From positions 248,001-312,000 of the forward strand of contig CAICTM010000001.1 of assembly GCA_903772945.1 (NCBI GenBank): a stretch of 64,000 bases of DNA, given 5' to 3'. Below the pieces are notes generated by a model, which saw only the letters and a list, made by a program, of their open reading frames with translations, was not told the origin of the DNA and did not search any database. Position 1 is the first letter of the stretch, and every line of letters begins with the position of its first letter. Source of the DNA: Seminavis robusta (lineage: Eukaryota > Bacillariophyta > Bacillariophyceae > Naviculales > Naviculaceae). Shown here piece after piece: positions 40,651-50,723 of the stretch. The position numbers and the translations under genes were made by a program.

Positions 40651-43395
40651 TTAAACTAAGTCCGATGCATTAACAATGCTGGAGGTTGAATCAGCCGACA
40701 GTTTCCTTGAATCCTGGGCTCCCATATCACTTCTTAAGAACACCTTCCATGGACCATGTTCGGCAGCAGATACCACGGATCCAGCAGAAGCATAGCAACC
40801 TGGATGCAACAATCCAGACACACATGTGTCAGCAATAGTAAGCCCATTGCTATCAATGTAGTGTCCGCTCACATGAGCACTGTCAACAATTGTGCTTCCT
40901 TTGAAATGTAAAAAGTCATACTCATAGAGAGCATTGCCAAAGTACCATAGCTCCCCTTCAACCGTTGCACCCATCATGCGAGCATAGTAGGCAAACATTG
41001 GAGTCCCATAGAGAAGGAAAACAAGCCAGTTTCCCTCTCGAAAAAGCCAGACTTGGTTGATGTAGACTCCAAAGAAACTCCTTTGAGCATGTGCTGGTAG
41101 AATCCACAATGCCTTTTCAACTACTCGGGATAAAAGTAACCATAGGAATAATTGGAGAACAAAGGCTGCGGCAATCCCACTTATAGTAATGGAAATGGAA
41201 GAACTCTTTGTGGCAGCAAGGCCAATCTCATAGGCAGGAATAAGGGAAGCAAAAATCACCAAATTTAAGAGCATTTGAACCACTTCTGGAAGGATCCAGT
41301 CCATCATCAAACCAAGCTTCCATGGCTCTCCAGGGTTCAAATCATAAACACTGTCAGACACATCTGATCTTGGGGGAATTACAGATCGCACAATCTTGAC
41401 ACCAGCATGTAGAATGACATTGTAGCCAACACTGCTGTTGATAATCTCAATCTTAGAGTCACCTCGATTGGTGAAATCAAGCGAGATTGTAGCAACAAAT
41501 GATTTCCGGATCTTAACAAAGTCAACATTGGAAGGATAGAAGATGAAGTAAGGGTTGTTGAGGCCCGATTCCAGATCAACATCAAGGCCATGGAGGATGA
41601 GGACAATGTTCCAAAGTCTGGACTGGCCAAAGAAGGGAGTAAGAGTCCAGCAAGCTACACGGAAGTGGAAGTCACATGCCCAATTGGTTGCTCGGCGATA
41701 TAGGGAGCCATCATAGTCATCTGAGGGATCTCGTTTCCCAATCAGAAGCCACTTGAGAGCCATGCTTGTGAGCAGGGCAAGGAGAGAGGAGGCCGGAAAA
41801 AGCAAGATCCAGTGCAGAATAGTGGCATAGCGCCATGAAGGCAAGATTTGATTGAGCAATGTATGGACCAGGAAGGAAAGTGTGAAGAAGTGGTAAGCTT
41901 CTATAAGGGGCCAAACAGTCTTGAAGACACCCAACATTGCTTCCTGCTCTTGGATTGGTTCTGAATAATGGTGGACCCCAGAACTATAGGCAGGAATTCC
42001 CTTGGCAAGGACATCATTTGGCAGTTCTGCACCTTCTCCTACAACAGTCAACTTCTCCACCTTGCTGCCACCACCAATGATCGCACCGGGACTAACCATT
42101 CCAGAGATTTTGCTGTTGTTTCCAAGAACTATTGGGCGCAAGGTCATTTTGGGACATTCTTCATTGGATTGAGAGAACGTCCTGCACTTTAGAGGGTGCC
42201 CAATAGTGGCATTTTCTCCCACTTTGACCAGATCAAATTCGCGGATGTATGACTCAATTTTGGCTGACCAGGCCAAGTCTGCTCCAAGAAGCCAGTAGAA
42301 GATCCAAATGTACTTGGTTTCCACATAAAATGGACCCACCAGTGACTCCCAAACTGCCATCAGCCTGTCCATAAACCACCAGTGAAGGTAGGCCCATGAC
42401 AAAGTCTCAAACTGTCGAGGTTGATAAGTCCCAATAACCGCATACTTGCAAAACACCACAACCAAGGAGAAGGATAGGATCAACATAGGAAAGGCCATGG
42501 GCAAAAGAATCCAAAAGGCGGGGCCATGACACTCTGAACCTGTGGTAGAGTCACAATGGTCCATAGCCCAACTGACAAGGAAATAGGGTGGGACAAGTGA
42601 AACCAACAGCAGCAAAAAAATCACAATTGATGCAAGGCCCTGGAGCATGCCGAGCACTGGCTTGCTGCACTTTGACCTTGAAGTATTCCACTCGAACTCA
42701 CGCTGACCAACATCATGTTTGGGAAAGCTCTGGCCTTTTGATGCCTCCAAGAAGACTGAGAGTGCATTGGGCGTTGGGTAGAGCTGTTCAAAGTTGGCTG
42801 GCAGTGTAACATGGAATTCTTCCTCCACCTTGTTCCTGAGCTCTGCACTCTTCAGAGATGAGAGTCCATTTTCAGTCCATGTCTTCAATGAGTCTACTGG
42901 TACATCTGACCCAAAGATGGAAGAGATAAAACTATCAAACTTAGATGAGAAATGGTCATCTGTGTTCTCAGTTTCCTGTTCCTCAGAGGGAGCAATTTCT
43001 TCAATAGTGCTATCAATATTGTTTTTCATCAATTTGCAGTCAACCGACTTCATTGTTTGTTTCATGGCTAAGGTCCTTTTGAGAATAGGGTGGGACTCTT
43101 CCCCCAATTGACGTAAGATGGAATTTGCCACTTTAATTCCACTTGCAAGAGCGTCCTCATGTAACATGAGACCACGTGTCCAACCACCAGCAAAATAGGT
43201 AGAACGCCTCCCTTGATGCCGAAGCAAAGACTTTCGAAGGAGTATTGCTTTACATGTGACTTTTGTGTGGGTGAATGTCATAGTTTCTATAGGGGAAGCA
43301 AAGTCCAACTCATTGAAGGTGGAGTAGGCATGTGTTGCATAGATAGGGGTCTTGTTGTCAGTGTCTGTTAAAGCATAAGAGAGATTTGAGTGCAT
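40651..43395 (-). CDS. C-terminal half of acyl-conjugate synthase: FAD-domain end, carrier domain, Pls-like six-helix membrane tail
   Basis: 914 residues from ATG 43395, in the same frame as the upstream half (43414-46311) and separated from it by a single TAG at 43414-43416. The first ~110 residues finish the FAD oxidoreductase (YFAGGWTRGLMLHEDALASG, matching the COG2907 ending). Next is an acyl/peptidyl-carrier domain with GLSSLKSAEL, whose second Ser (~residue 180, bases 42856-42858) is the expected phosphopantetheine site. Then come six predicted membrane helices in three pairs (~247-316, ~497-550, ~703-760), each pair followed by a soluble block with left-handed-beta-helix/hexapeptide character (for example VKVGENATIGHP and IVLGNNSKISGMV). 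This is the arrangement known for epsilon-poly-L-lysine synthetase (Pls), whose soluble domains form the peptide bonds. It would act at a membrane on a carrier-bound acyl group. Product unknown. Confidence 0.82.
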   Translation of the reverse strand: MHSNLSYALTDTDNKTPIYATHAYSTFNELDFASPIETMTFTHTKVTCKAILLRKSLLRHQGRRSTYFAGGWTRGLMLHEDALASGIKVANSILRQLGEESHPILKRTLAMKQTMKSVDCKLMKNNIDSTIEEIAPSEEQETENTDDHFSSKFDSFISSIFGSDVPVDSLKTWTENGLSSLKSAELRNKVEEEFHVTLPANFEQLYPTPNALSVFLEASKGQSFPKHDVGQREFEWNTSRSKCSKPVLGMLQGLASIVIFLLLLVSLVPPYFLVSWAMDHCDSTTGSECHGPAFWILLPMAFPMLILSFSLVVVFCKYAVIGTYQPRQFETLSWAYLHWWFMDRLMAVWESLVGPFYVETKYIWIFYWLLGADLAWSAKIESYIREFDLVKVGENATIGHPLKCRTFSQSNEECPKMTLRPIVLGNNSKISGMVSPGAIIGGGSKVEKLTVVGEGAELPNDVLAKGIPAYSSGVHHYSEPIQEQEAMLGVFKTVWPLIEAYHFFTLSFLVHTLLNQILPSWRYATILHWILLFPASSLLALLTSMALKWLLIGKRDPSDDYDGSLYRRATNWACDFHFRVACWTLTPFFGQSRLWNIVLILHGLDVDLESGLNNPYFIFYPSNVDFVKIRKSFVATISLDFTNRGDSKIEIINSSVGYNVILHAGVKIVRSVIPPRSDVSDSVYDLNPGEPWKLGLMMDWILPEVVQMLLNLVIFASLIPAYEIGLAATKSSSISITISGIAAAFVLQLFLWLLLSRVVEKALWILPAHAQRSFFGVYINQVWLFREGNWLVFLLYGTPMFAYYARMMGATVEGELWYFGNALYEYDFLHFKGSTIVDSAHVSGHYIDSNGLTIADTCVSGLLHPGCYASAGSVVSAAEHGPWKVFLRSDMGAQDSRKLSADSTSSIVNASDLV

Positions 43396-43413
43396 GCAGG
43401 TGTTTCCAGCAAC

Positions 43414-43439
43414 CTAATGGAGAAATAATGTATACTTAC
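43414..43439 (-). other. Ultra-short intron-like tract containing an in-frame stop
   Basis: On the minus strand 43439-43414 starts GTAAGT and ends TTAG, looking exactly like an intron but only 26 bases long. It carries the in-frame TAG. Removing 26 bases shifts frame, whereas removing 27 would keep the domain in frame. The flanking protein (TSSLPSG before, GNTCMHSNL after) is continuous with the family. Confidence 0.6.
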
Positions 43440-46311
43440 CACTTGGTAATGATGACGTGATTGGGATTGTGTCGTCAAGAGAAGGCAAAAATAATCCACA
43501 GTCTGGGATGTTGGCAAATACTCCATTGATCTTGCTGGGAAGTGCCCACTTTGGATCTGTGTGGTACACAACTGTCTCTAACGGACACTCAAAGTCTGCC
43601 AGGGCTCCCTCATAATCAGAGCAATGTTCACCCAGAACCTGCAGTGCAGCATTGGGAGGAACTGCCAGCACAAGTTTATCAAACTGCATAATGTCATCAT
43701 CTCCAGTGCTGGTCGAGATTGAGACACCTTTATCGCGGCCAATGATGCTTGGGGAACAGCCCATTTTGAACTCCACACCTAGGCTCAAAAGTTTCTGCTC
43801 GAATGCAGCCATGTATTCCTTGTTGCGCATACGCAAGACCCTTTCATCAGCAGATGAAGTGACAATGGCTGCAACATACCAAGCAATCAGATCCAGTGGA
43901 TAGTCCAGATACTGTTGAATTGAATTACCAGCAAAAAAACTGATCATTCTTCCAAGGAAGTAAGAAACAACAAAGTGGTGGTCAAATCCATTTCTGGCCA
44001 TGTATTGCCCAATAGTTTCACTCTGCCCTGTTCCAGACTTGTAAACAAAATTCATTTCCGTAAGAAACCGAACAATTTCAGCTGGGTTGGCCTCTGGGAT
44101 CATGCCTGTCCCCATCCCCACAACATCTCTAACCTCCTGAACTGCGGCCATAGGAACTGGATCAACTCCAAGTTCTTTTGCCAGAGCCATGAGGTTTGGC
44201 CAAGCACTGCCAAGGAACATTCCAAAGGCTGGGTTGCGCTCATGCCCAAAGACTGTTGTGTGCCTGGCATGGCCACCAATCTGCTCATTTTGCTCAAACA
44301 CAGTAACTTTGATATTTCTTTGAGCCAATCTGAGAGCTGTGATAAGACCAGCAGCCCCACCACCCACAACAGCAACACTCATGGTTTCTTTCATCATCTC
44401 ATGCCCAGTATATGTGTCTTCACTGCTGGCAACACCATTCTTTGAAAAGCTTCTCTCCAAGAAAGAAGAGGTGTCTTCGTTGAGGTAGAACTCACTGCTG
44501 GCAACACCCTTCATTGAAAAACTTCTCTCCAAGAAAGAAGACCTTTTTCCCTTGGGAAGAGGAGCAACAACTTCCTTCCGTTGCAAGTGAAGGAGTATAG
44601 AAGCTCCCTTCCAGTCACCAGCAGTAGTAATCTGCCTGATCTCACTCCTCTTCAGCTTGCCAGAGGTGGTCTTGGGTGTCACACCAAGCTTGAGGACAAC
44701 AACCTCCGAGGCATAAAGCCCATGGAATTGGGAAACATGGTTGGCTATCTTGACGGCCAAGTCTTCATTTCCAGACTTGTCAAAACCTTTGCGTCCTTCG
44801 ACTGTGATTCCAATACTGTCCTCCCCTTGCTGGAATGCAGTGGTCCTTCCTGGACGGATAACATCACCAAAAGCATCGTCAATAGAGAGCTCCACATCAC
44901 TTGGATAGTAGTTCTTTCCATTGATAATGATGACATCTTTGAGTCTGCCTGTGATGTACAGCTGCCCATCCACAATCTTTCCCAAATCACCAGTGTCTAG
45001 CCAGGTACCATCATAACCGTGCAATGCATTGGCAAAGGTAGTGGTGGTTAGCTCAGACTGGCCATAGTATCCGGCCGCAACTCGGGGTGACTGGGCCCAG
45101 ATACTTCCAACCTGTCCTTCTTCAATCTCTTTTCCCTCCTCGACGATTCGAAGTTTGAGGGTAGCTGAATCTACTTCTCCACAGCAGACCAGGCCTTCGG
45201 AGTCTGCCTTGGCTGGCCCACCAGTAATAAGCACCACCATTTCAGCCATACCATAGACGTTGTATATATGTTCAGGCTTGACCGAAAGAGTCTTTGCCAC
45301 CGCTTCCACAACATGCTTCTGGGCGGGTTCCCCACCAAACATGGCACGCTTCACACAACTCCAGTCCGCTTTTCTGTTGGCCTGCTCCAAGCGCTTAAGG
45401 AGCAATGCATAAGCAAAGTTAGGAGCAGAAGTGATGGTGGCTTGGTATTTCTCGACCATATCAGTCCACAGTAATGGATTGACAATGAAATCCAAGGGAG
45501 ATGCCATAACGAGGGGACCAGCAGAATAGATAGCACCCATAAAACCGGTTACAAGGCCCATGTCTGTCCAAACAGAAGGGGGGGGGGATGAGGAACAGAA
45601 TAAAACATGCCAACAAAATGGTCTGTGACTGCATGGAACTAGCTTACCATGATATTGGGGGACCCACAAGACTTCCAAATCATTAGATTCCAAACAATCA
45701 GTCAGAGTAACTCCAGCCTTGCATGTCTCAACTAGGTTGTTGTGGCTGATCATGACTCCTTTAGGATGTCCAGTGCTACCAGAGGTGTACTGGACGAAGC
45801 AGATGGCTCCTGGTTCTCCCACAAAGGTCTCATAATCTTTGGGCTTGTTGGGGTTTCGTTTCTTGATTGGGAGTTTGTCAGTTCCGATCCATTTGACTCC
45901 AGTCTTGTAGAGGACACTAGCAGCAGTCATGGCAGTAGCAAAAGAACTGGTGCTTAGGGCGTACTTGGCTCCGGCATCCTCTGCAAATCTGCGGAACTTG
46001 GGCATTTCCGTCTTCAGCTGATTGGGATTGGGTGGATAGATGGAACAGGGGATTACTCCAATCTTCATTGCTCCAAACATGCCAGCCAAGAACTCGAGGC
46101 CAAAGGGATATGCAATCATGACACGATCTCCTTTCTTGCATCCCAGCTTGAGCAGACGGGCGGCCACAGCATTGGATTCATCTTCGACTTGTTTGACTGT
46201 CATCTTCTTTTGTTCCTCACACTTGATGTTCACCCATGTGAGGACAAGCTTGTTGGGGGTTTCCGTGGCATGGTGGCTGAGGGCCTTGAGGATGGTGGAA
46301 AAGAATACCAT
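43414..46311 (-). CDS. N-terminal half of acyl-conjugate synthase: fatty-acyl-AMP ligase fused to COG2907 FAD oxidoreductase
   Basis: Starts at ATG 46311. Intron 45564-45647 (GTAAGC...GACAG, 84 bases, no stop, so in frame if retained) restores the canonical PQYHDMGLVTGFMG motif. About 937 residues spliced to the TAG. Residues 1-600 are a fatty-acyl-AMP ligase: P-loop YTSGSTGHPKGVM, adenine motif VYGMAEM, TGDLG and late GRLKDVIIINGKNYYP with KTTSGKLKR. Two near-identical SFLERSFS linkers follow. From ~616 an FAD/NAD-binding domain begins (VAVVGGGAAGLITALRLAQ, with IGGHA) of the COG2907 amine-oxidase-like group. It continues past the TAG into the next entry. FAALs load acyl-AMP onto carrier proteins, and a carrier domain lies downstream. 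The intact polypeptide would be about 1850 residues. It is unclear whether the stop is spliced out, read through or real. Confidence 0.85.
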   Translation of the reverse strand: MVFFSTILKALSHHATETPNKLVLTWVNIKCEEQKKMTVKQVEDESNAVAARLLKLGCKKGDRVMIAYPFGLEFLAGMFGAMKIGVIPCSIYPPNPNQLKTEMPKFRRFAEDAGAKYALSTSSFATAMTAASVLYKTGVKWIGTDKLPIKKRNPNKPKDYETFVGEPGAICFVQYTSGSTGHPKGVMISHNNLVETCKAGVTLTDCLESNDLEVLWVPQYHGKLVPCSHRPFCWHVLFCSSSPPPSVWTDMGLVTGFMGAIYSAGPLVMASPLDFIVNPLLWTDMVEKYQATITSAPNFAYALLLKRLEQANRKADWSCVKRAMFGGEPAQKHVVEAVAKTLSVKPEHIYNVYGMAEMVVLITGGPAKADSEGLVCCGEVDSATLKLRIVEEGKEIEEGQVGSIWAQSPRVAAGYYGQSELTTTTFANALHGYDGTWLDTGDLGKIVDGQLYITGRLKDVIIINGKNYYPSDVELSIDDAFGDVIRPGRTTAFQQGEDSIGITVEGRKGFDKSGNEDLAVKIANHVSQFHGLYASEVVVLKLGVTPKTTSGKLKRSEIRQITTAGDWKGASILLHLQRKEVVAPLPKGKRSSFLERSFSMKGVASSEFYLNEDTSSFLERSFSKNGVASSEDTYTGHEMMKETMSVAVVGGGAAGLITALRLAQRNIKVTVFEQNEQIGGHARHTTVFGHERNPAFGMFLGSAWPNLMALAKELGVDPVPMAAVQEVRDVVGMGTGMIPEANPAEIVRFLTEMNFVYKSGTGQSETIGQYMARNGFDHHFVVSYFLGRMISFFAGNSIQQYLDYPLDLIAWYVAAIVTSSADERVLRMRNKEYMAAFEQKLLSLGVEFKMGCSPSIIGRDKGVSISTSTGDDDIMQFDKLVLAVPPNAALQVLGEHCSDYEGALADFECPLETVVYHTDPKWALPSKINGVFANIPDCGLFLPSLDDTIPITSSLPSGKYTLFLH

Positions 46312-47578
46312 GGTTGTTGCTTCGTTTAAACTGATGTCTTCGTCAAGTTTGTGGCTGAAATTATTATGATCAAGAAGAACGGAGCTTGGAGTTCGATGGT
46401 TTTTTCCTGGATCGAACAGATCGCTGTTCTCGTTTTTCCCTTTTCACTTTGACCCCGGATACGTTTGACGGATGACATTGTCGTCCGTTAAATATCTTGT
46501 CTTGGATGCCTTTGATCAGTGGGTTTGTGTGCACAAAACAACTGGCTCGTTAAGTAAAATCTCAGTGGTAACTTTGCCGGATGACTTTGCCGCACACCTG
46601 TACTCCTCCGGGAGAACTTGTGTTCAAAAAGCCTCAAATACGTTAAGTAAAAATCTCGTAATTTTTCAATTCGCTGCTCGGATGACTTCGCCGAGTAATT
46701 CAAAGTGTTGTACTCGTAGACTTTGCCGGGTACCGGGTACTCATCAGTACGCTGTACTGGTATTAGCTACCGGTAGCTAGAAATATTATGTGCGATGTAC
46801 TTGCATGCGTGGACTTGTCTATGTTCAATGTTGTGGAAAGTTCTAGAAGGACTAGTGAATAGAAGAGGGAATGGTGCGGGAAAGCCAGATCCCGATTGAC
46901 TTTCACTATACAATTTAGAGTACATCTAAGGAACCAAAAGGCGATGCTACAGGCGTTATGAAGATTCCGGCGGAACGCAATCTCTTCACTCTACTCGAGT
47001 ACTGTACGAATTCTACATGTACATTATTTGGAGGCAATAGTAACACCTCACTGGCACATTGACTGGGTACAAAAGACAAATCACAGCTACTTAAACTTTC
47101 ATACAACAAACATCACAAGACCTCAATGAAGCTTTCAGACGTCTTAGTCACGAACAGATGAAACTGGTTCATTTGTCAAATGTCTTTTCCATTGATTTTT
47201 TGTAGTGGCGTTTACAGCACACGTTTTTTGCCTGATGAATGCGATACTCGTAAATCCTGCATGTAGATGTAACTAAAGTAAGTAGATAAGCCCAGCATCT
47301 CATTCAATTATTTACGAGTTCCAGTGGCAACCAACATCGGAAGCATCGGGATTAATTGCTCGAAGGATTACCTGTTTTCCATTTTACTAACGAATGCTTA
47401 AGCCTTTGCAAGTCGATAAGTCCGTTTGAACTCGCAACCGGTTTCTGGACTACAAAAGATCGCGTGAAGAAACAGGAGCATCACTGCTATTAATAGCTAG
47501 CATCTCACATCTTTACTCAATCGTCGGCTCATTTTTTCTTTTGGAAACTTGTTTGTTTTAGCTACTGATCAGAGCACC
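46312..47578. other. Divergent intergenic region, no gene seen
   Basis: Separates the minus-strand ligase gene from a plus-strand family member, so it should hold two promoters. It contains TACCGGTA at 46768-46775. Short ORFs do not resemble coding sequence. Confidence 0.5.
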
Positions 47579-49009
47579 ATGAATGTGAGCAGCAACGATA
47601 CATCATCGCTCATGGCGTTGCTTGGCAATGACCACAACCATGAAATCATCAATGCTAGAAGCAGCAGTGGAGTAGAAGGAATTGTGGTGAACCGTACTCT
47701 GCCTCAAGTAAAGCAAGAAACTACCGCTCAAGTGGAACTTTACCGCTTGGAACTGGAACAAGGCGGATATCAGGGCACTCGGGACTTTTTTGCTAAATTG
47801 CGATTTGACAATGATGCTAGAAGTGCTTGTATGGATCGACTAGCGCAGGGTTATCGCAGCGGTTCTACTTCTACAAGCAACACCAACCACCATGAAGGTG
47901 CCATGGCCACTCTTGCCACGCTTCAGCAATGGGCCAAGTGCGAGCCCGACAATAAAGACGCACAGCTGCTCTTTGGGCTCATTCTAATCACGAGTGCTTG
48001 GAGGTCCCTCAGTCCCACCAACTCCCGCGACCTCTCGGAACAGGAACAGTTTCGAGCCTTTTCCCGTCGGGCCAGCAAGGCCGAACAAGCTTTGCAGTCT
48101 GCCATGGACATTGATCCATCTGACCCATTGCCCTATGCTACCATGCTCACAGCTACCAGAGAACTGGGCAAGCTTCGAACCACATTCCAAAAGTTCCAGC
48201 AAAACTGCAAGGACCCACACAACCTGAACGTCCACCAAGTCATGCTCTTGAGGCTCACTCCTCATTGGGGAGGGTCCCTCCCAGAAATGCTCGACTTTGC
48301 TAGATCCGCTACAGTGGCCTCCAAGTCACCACCTCCCAAGGGTCATCCTCTCTGGTCTCTCCTGGCCAAGGCACATCTATTGGCATGGGAAGAACTAAAG
48401 ACCGCTGCGGATGCAACTTCAAGAACATCTCCACAGCGATTGGAGGAAGCACAAGCCTCCACGGAATTGTCGTCGTACTGGAAAGATCGGAGCATTGGGA
48501 GAGAAATTGTCAAGACATATCGCAAGTATCGAGCTAGCAAGTTCAAGGGGGCCTCATCGTCGTCATCAGAAGAATCCGAAATTGCGTGCAGCAACCTCTT
48601 TGCCTTTTGTCTCTTCAAATGCAAAGCCTACAAGGATGCCAATCCCGAATTCACCAACATTGCCATTCGAGGAGGACCCACCGAAGAACCATGGAACAAG
48701 GAAAGCAAACTGCATTGGAAACAAGTCTACGAACGAGCACGGAGCAAAATTAGTACCCGCGAGAATGACAAGCAACAACAGGATCCGACCCGACGGCCAT
48801 TCGACGGCAACGGCAGCTATAATTCAACAACAGCCACGGACTACAGCAGTATGGGCGACAGCTTTTCCAGTTTGACGATTGGTGGTAGCAGTAATCACTC
48901 CCTCGGTTTCGGTGGCAGTGGCAGCAGTTTGAGTTTGAGCAATCACAGCAGTCACCACCACAAGGACGGCAGTTTGAGTGGCAGCGGTCATCGCGGACGA
49001 CGTCGATAG
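47579..49009 (+). CDS. Member 3 of the four-copy uncharacterised family
   Basis: Single exon, 476 residues. ATG 47579 is preferred because member 4 starts the same way (MNV/MNI); upstream only a TTG is in frame. Residues 1-60 contain GVEGIVVNR, also found in member 4. The core follows: VELYRLELEQGGYQGTRDFF, CMDRLAQGYR, EPDNKDAQLLFGLILITSAW, AMDIDPSDPLPYATML, LTPHWGGSLPEMLDFAR, GHPLWSLLAKAHLLAWEE, TYRKYRAS, NLFAFCLFKCKAYKDA and EPWNKESKLHWKQVY. The C-terminal ~80 residues are Ser/Gly/His-rich low complexity (NHSSHHHKDGS). It is closest to member 4, which lies 455 bases away tail to tail, suggesting an inverted duplication. No function assigned. Confidence 0.8.
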   Translation: MNVSSNDTSSLMALLGNDHNHEIINARSSSGVEGIVVNRTLPQVKQETTAQVELYRLELEQGGYQGTRDFFAKLRFDNDARSACMDRLAQGYRSGSTSTSNTNHHEGAMATLATLQQWAKCEPDNKDAQLLFGLILITSAWRSLSPTNSRDLSEQEQFRAFSRRASKAEQALQSAMDIDPSDPLPYATMLTATRELGKLRTTFQKFQQNCKDPHNLNVHQVMLLRLTPHWGGSLPEMLDFARSATVASKSPPPKGHPLWSLLAKAHLLAWEELKTAADATSRTSPQRLEEAQASTELSSYWKDRSIGREIVKTYRKYRASKFKGASSSSSEESEIACSNLFAFCLFKCKAYKDANPEFTNIAIRGGPTEEPWNKESKLHWKQVYERARSKISTRENDKQQQDPTRRPFDGNGSYNSTTATDYSSMGDSFSSLTIGGSSNHSLGFGGSGSSLSLSNHSSHHHKDGSLSGSGHRGRRR

Positions 49010-49463
49010 ATGCGACATAACACCCAGACTGTTCGTTTTCATGATTTTACGGATACATAATTTTAACATACTTATTAGCGCTCGAATTCTGTTCACAAAT
49101 AGTGTAGGGTATCGGTAGTGTCCTCCGTCTACGAGCAAGTCGTTCTCGCCAACCACGCACGTCGCTTTGTTTTGCTGGGCCGCGCAAGCAATTCGGCAGT
49201 GTCGAGAAGGATCAGGTCGGAGATTTCCAGGGTACCAGTCAATGATGATAAGGAAAAAATTGCTGCCGCCTGTGGAGCTTTGACCCCGACGATATCGTCC
49301 TCGTAAGCAAATGTTCAAGCTATTTCGGCATCTCGTCGGCAATAGCTAGCTAGACCACACATAGATAATTCATACATGTATTTATTCTCTTTATGTTATT
49401 CTTGTATGCGTCTATCTATGCTTCTATAAACAATTTAGAATCCAACCAAACAGAACACCCTCC
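49010..49463. other. Intergenic between convergent paralogues
   Basis: About 450 bases of AT-rich 3' flank between members 3 and 4. No gene seen; a short ORF at 49118-49306 has no support. Confidence 0.5.
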
Positions 49464-50723
49464 TTAGCAATGGTGTTGCTGGTGGTGGCTGCTACTGCTC
49501 AAATCGTAGAGGAACAATTCGCTGGATGGGTTCATATTGTTTGCTTCTACCGGTACCCCTGCGGCTTCTGCCTTGATCCTACCATCCTTGACGGCCCTGG
49601 CCATGACCTTTCCACGAGCCCGCTCATAGACCTTTTTCCAATGACTATGGCTTTCTTTCCTCCAGGGCTCTTCTACGGTGGCCATGGGTCCAATCTTTTG
49701 GAATTCGGGCAATGCATCCTTGTATGCCTTGCATTTGTAGAGGCAAAAGGCAAAGAGATTGCTGCATGCCGTGTCGTCCATCATGGCAGGAGCATTCCTC
49801 AAAGTCTTGGCACGAAACTTTCGGTATGCCTTGACAATTTCCTTTCCAACAGTGCGGTCTTTCCAGTAGGAAGTGGCCGCATTACTGGAACGGGAAGAAT
49901 CATCTGCCATGGTGGCAGTTTTGTGCTCTTGCCATGCCAACATGTGAGCCTTGGCCAGGAGTGACCACAGAGGATGACCTGCTGGTGGAGGGGACTGTGC
50001 CTTGATGGTAGCATTCCTGGCAAACTTGAGCATTTCTTGGTTGGATCCACCCCAGTGGGGAGTGAGTCGATACAGCATGGCTTCATGGACCATTTGGTTG
50101 TGCTTGTCCCGGCAGTTCTGTTGAAACTGTTGGAAAGTGGTCTTGATCATTTGGAGTTCTCTGGATGCGGTAATCTTGTTGGCATAAGGCAGGGGATCCG
50201 TGGGATCAATCTCAATGGCCTTATCGAGTGCATTTTCTGCTTTGTTGGCAAGTTTGTCAAACTGGGCAAACCGTTCTTCCTCAGTGCCTTGTGTGGACTG
50301 ACGCAGAGCACCCCAAGCACTGGTGATGAGCAACAGTCCATAGAGCAAGTGAGCATCCTTATTGTCCGGTTCAGCCAGAGTCCACGCTTGCAGGGTCTTG
50401 AGTGTCACAGAATCATTTGCTGCATTTGCTGCACCTTTGCGGTATCCTCTTGCCAATCGGTCCATACAGACACTTCGGATTTCATTGTCAAACCGCAAAT
50501 GAGCAAAAAAATCTCGAGTGCCATGAAATCGTCCTTGCTCCAGTTCCAACCGAAAGAGTTCCACTCGACCAAGATGGTCCTGTTGGATATTCACATGGCT
50601 TCCTGGTAGTGTTCTTACATGTGCTTTGCGGTTTACACAGATTCCTTCCACTGAAGATGACTGATCCTGCATTTGCTGGATCATGGCTGGACTCACAACT
50701 ACTTGATGACTGTGGATGTTCAT
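49464..50723 (-). CDS. Member 4 of the four-copy uncharacterised family
   Basis: Single exon, 419 residues from ATG 50723. An ATG at 50825 would add a hydrophobic 34-residue N-terminal stretch; the shorter start matches member 3 (MNIHSHQ versus MNVSSND). The core is complete: GVCVNR-like SSVEGICVNR, ELFRLELEQGRFHGTRDFF, CMDRLARGYRKG, EPDNKDAHLLYGLLLITSAW, KAIEIDPTDPLPYANKI, YRLTPHWGGSNQEMLKFAR, GHPLWSLLAKAHMLAW, AYRKFRAKTLR, NLFAFCLYKCKAYKDA and EPWRKESHSHWKKVY. It is the shortest member and has almost no C-terminal low complexity, so it best shows the family domain limits (~residues 30-390). Confidence 0.82.
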   Translation of the reverse strand: MNIHSHQVVVSPAMIQQMQDQSSSVEGICVNRKAHVRTLPGSHVNIQQDHLGRVELFRLELEQGRFHGTRDFFAHLRFDNEIRSVCMDRLARGYRKGAANAANDSVTLKTLQAWTLAEPDNKDAHLLYGLLLITSAWGALRQSTQGTEEERFAQFDKLANKAENALDKAIEIDPTDPLPYANKITASRELQMIKTTFQQFQQNCRDKHNQMVHEAMLYRLTPHWGGSNQEMLKFARNATIKAQSPPPAGHPLWSLLAKAHMLAWQEHKTATMADDSSRSSNAATSYWKDRTVGKEIVKAYRKFRAKTLRNAPAMMDDTACSNLFAFCLYKCKAYKDALPEFQKIGPMATVEEPWRKESHSHWKKVYERARGKVMARAVKDGRIKAEAAGVPVEANNMNPSSELFLYDLSSSSHHQQHHC

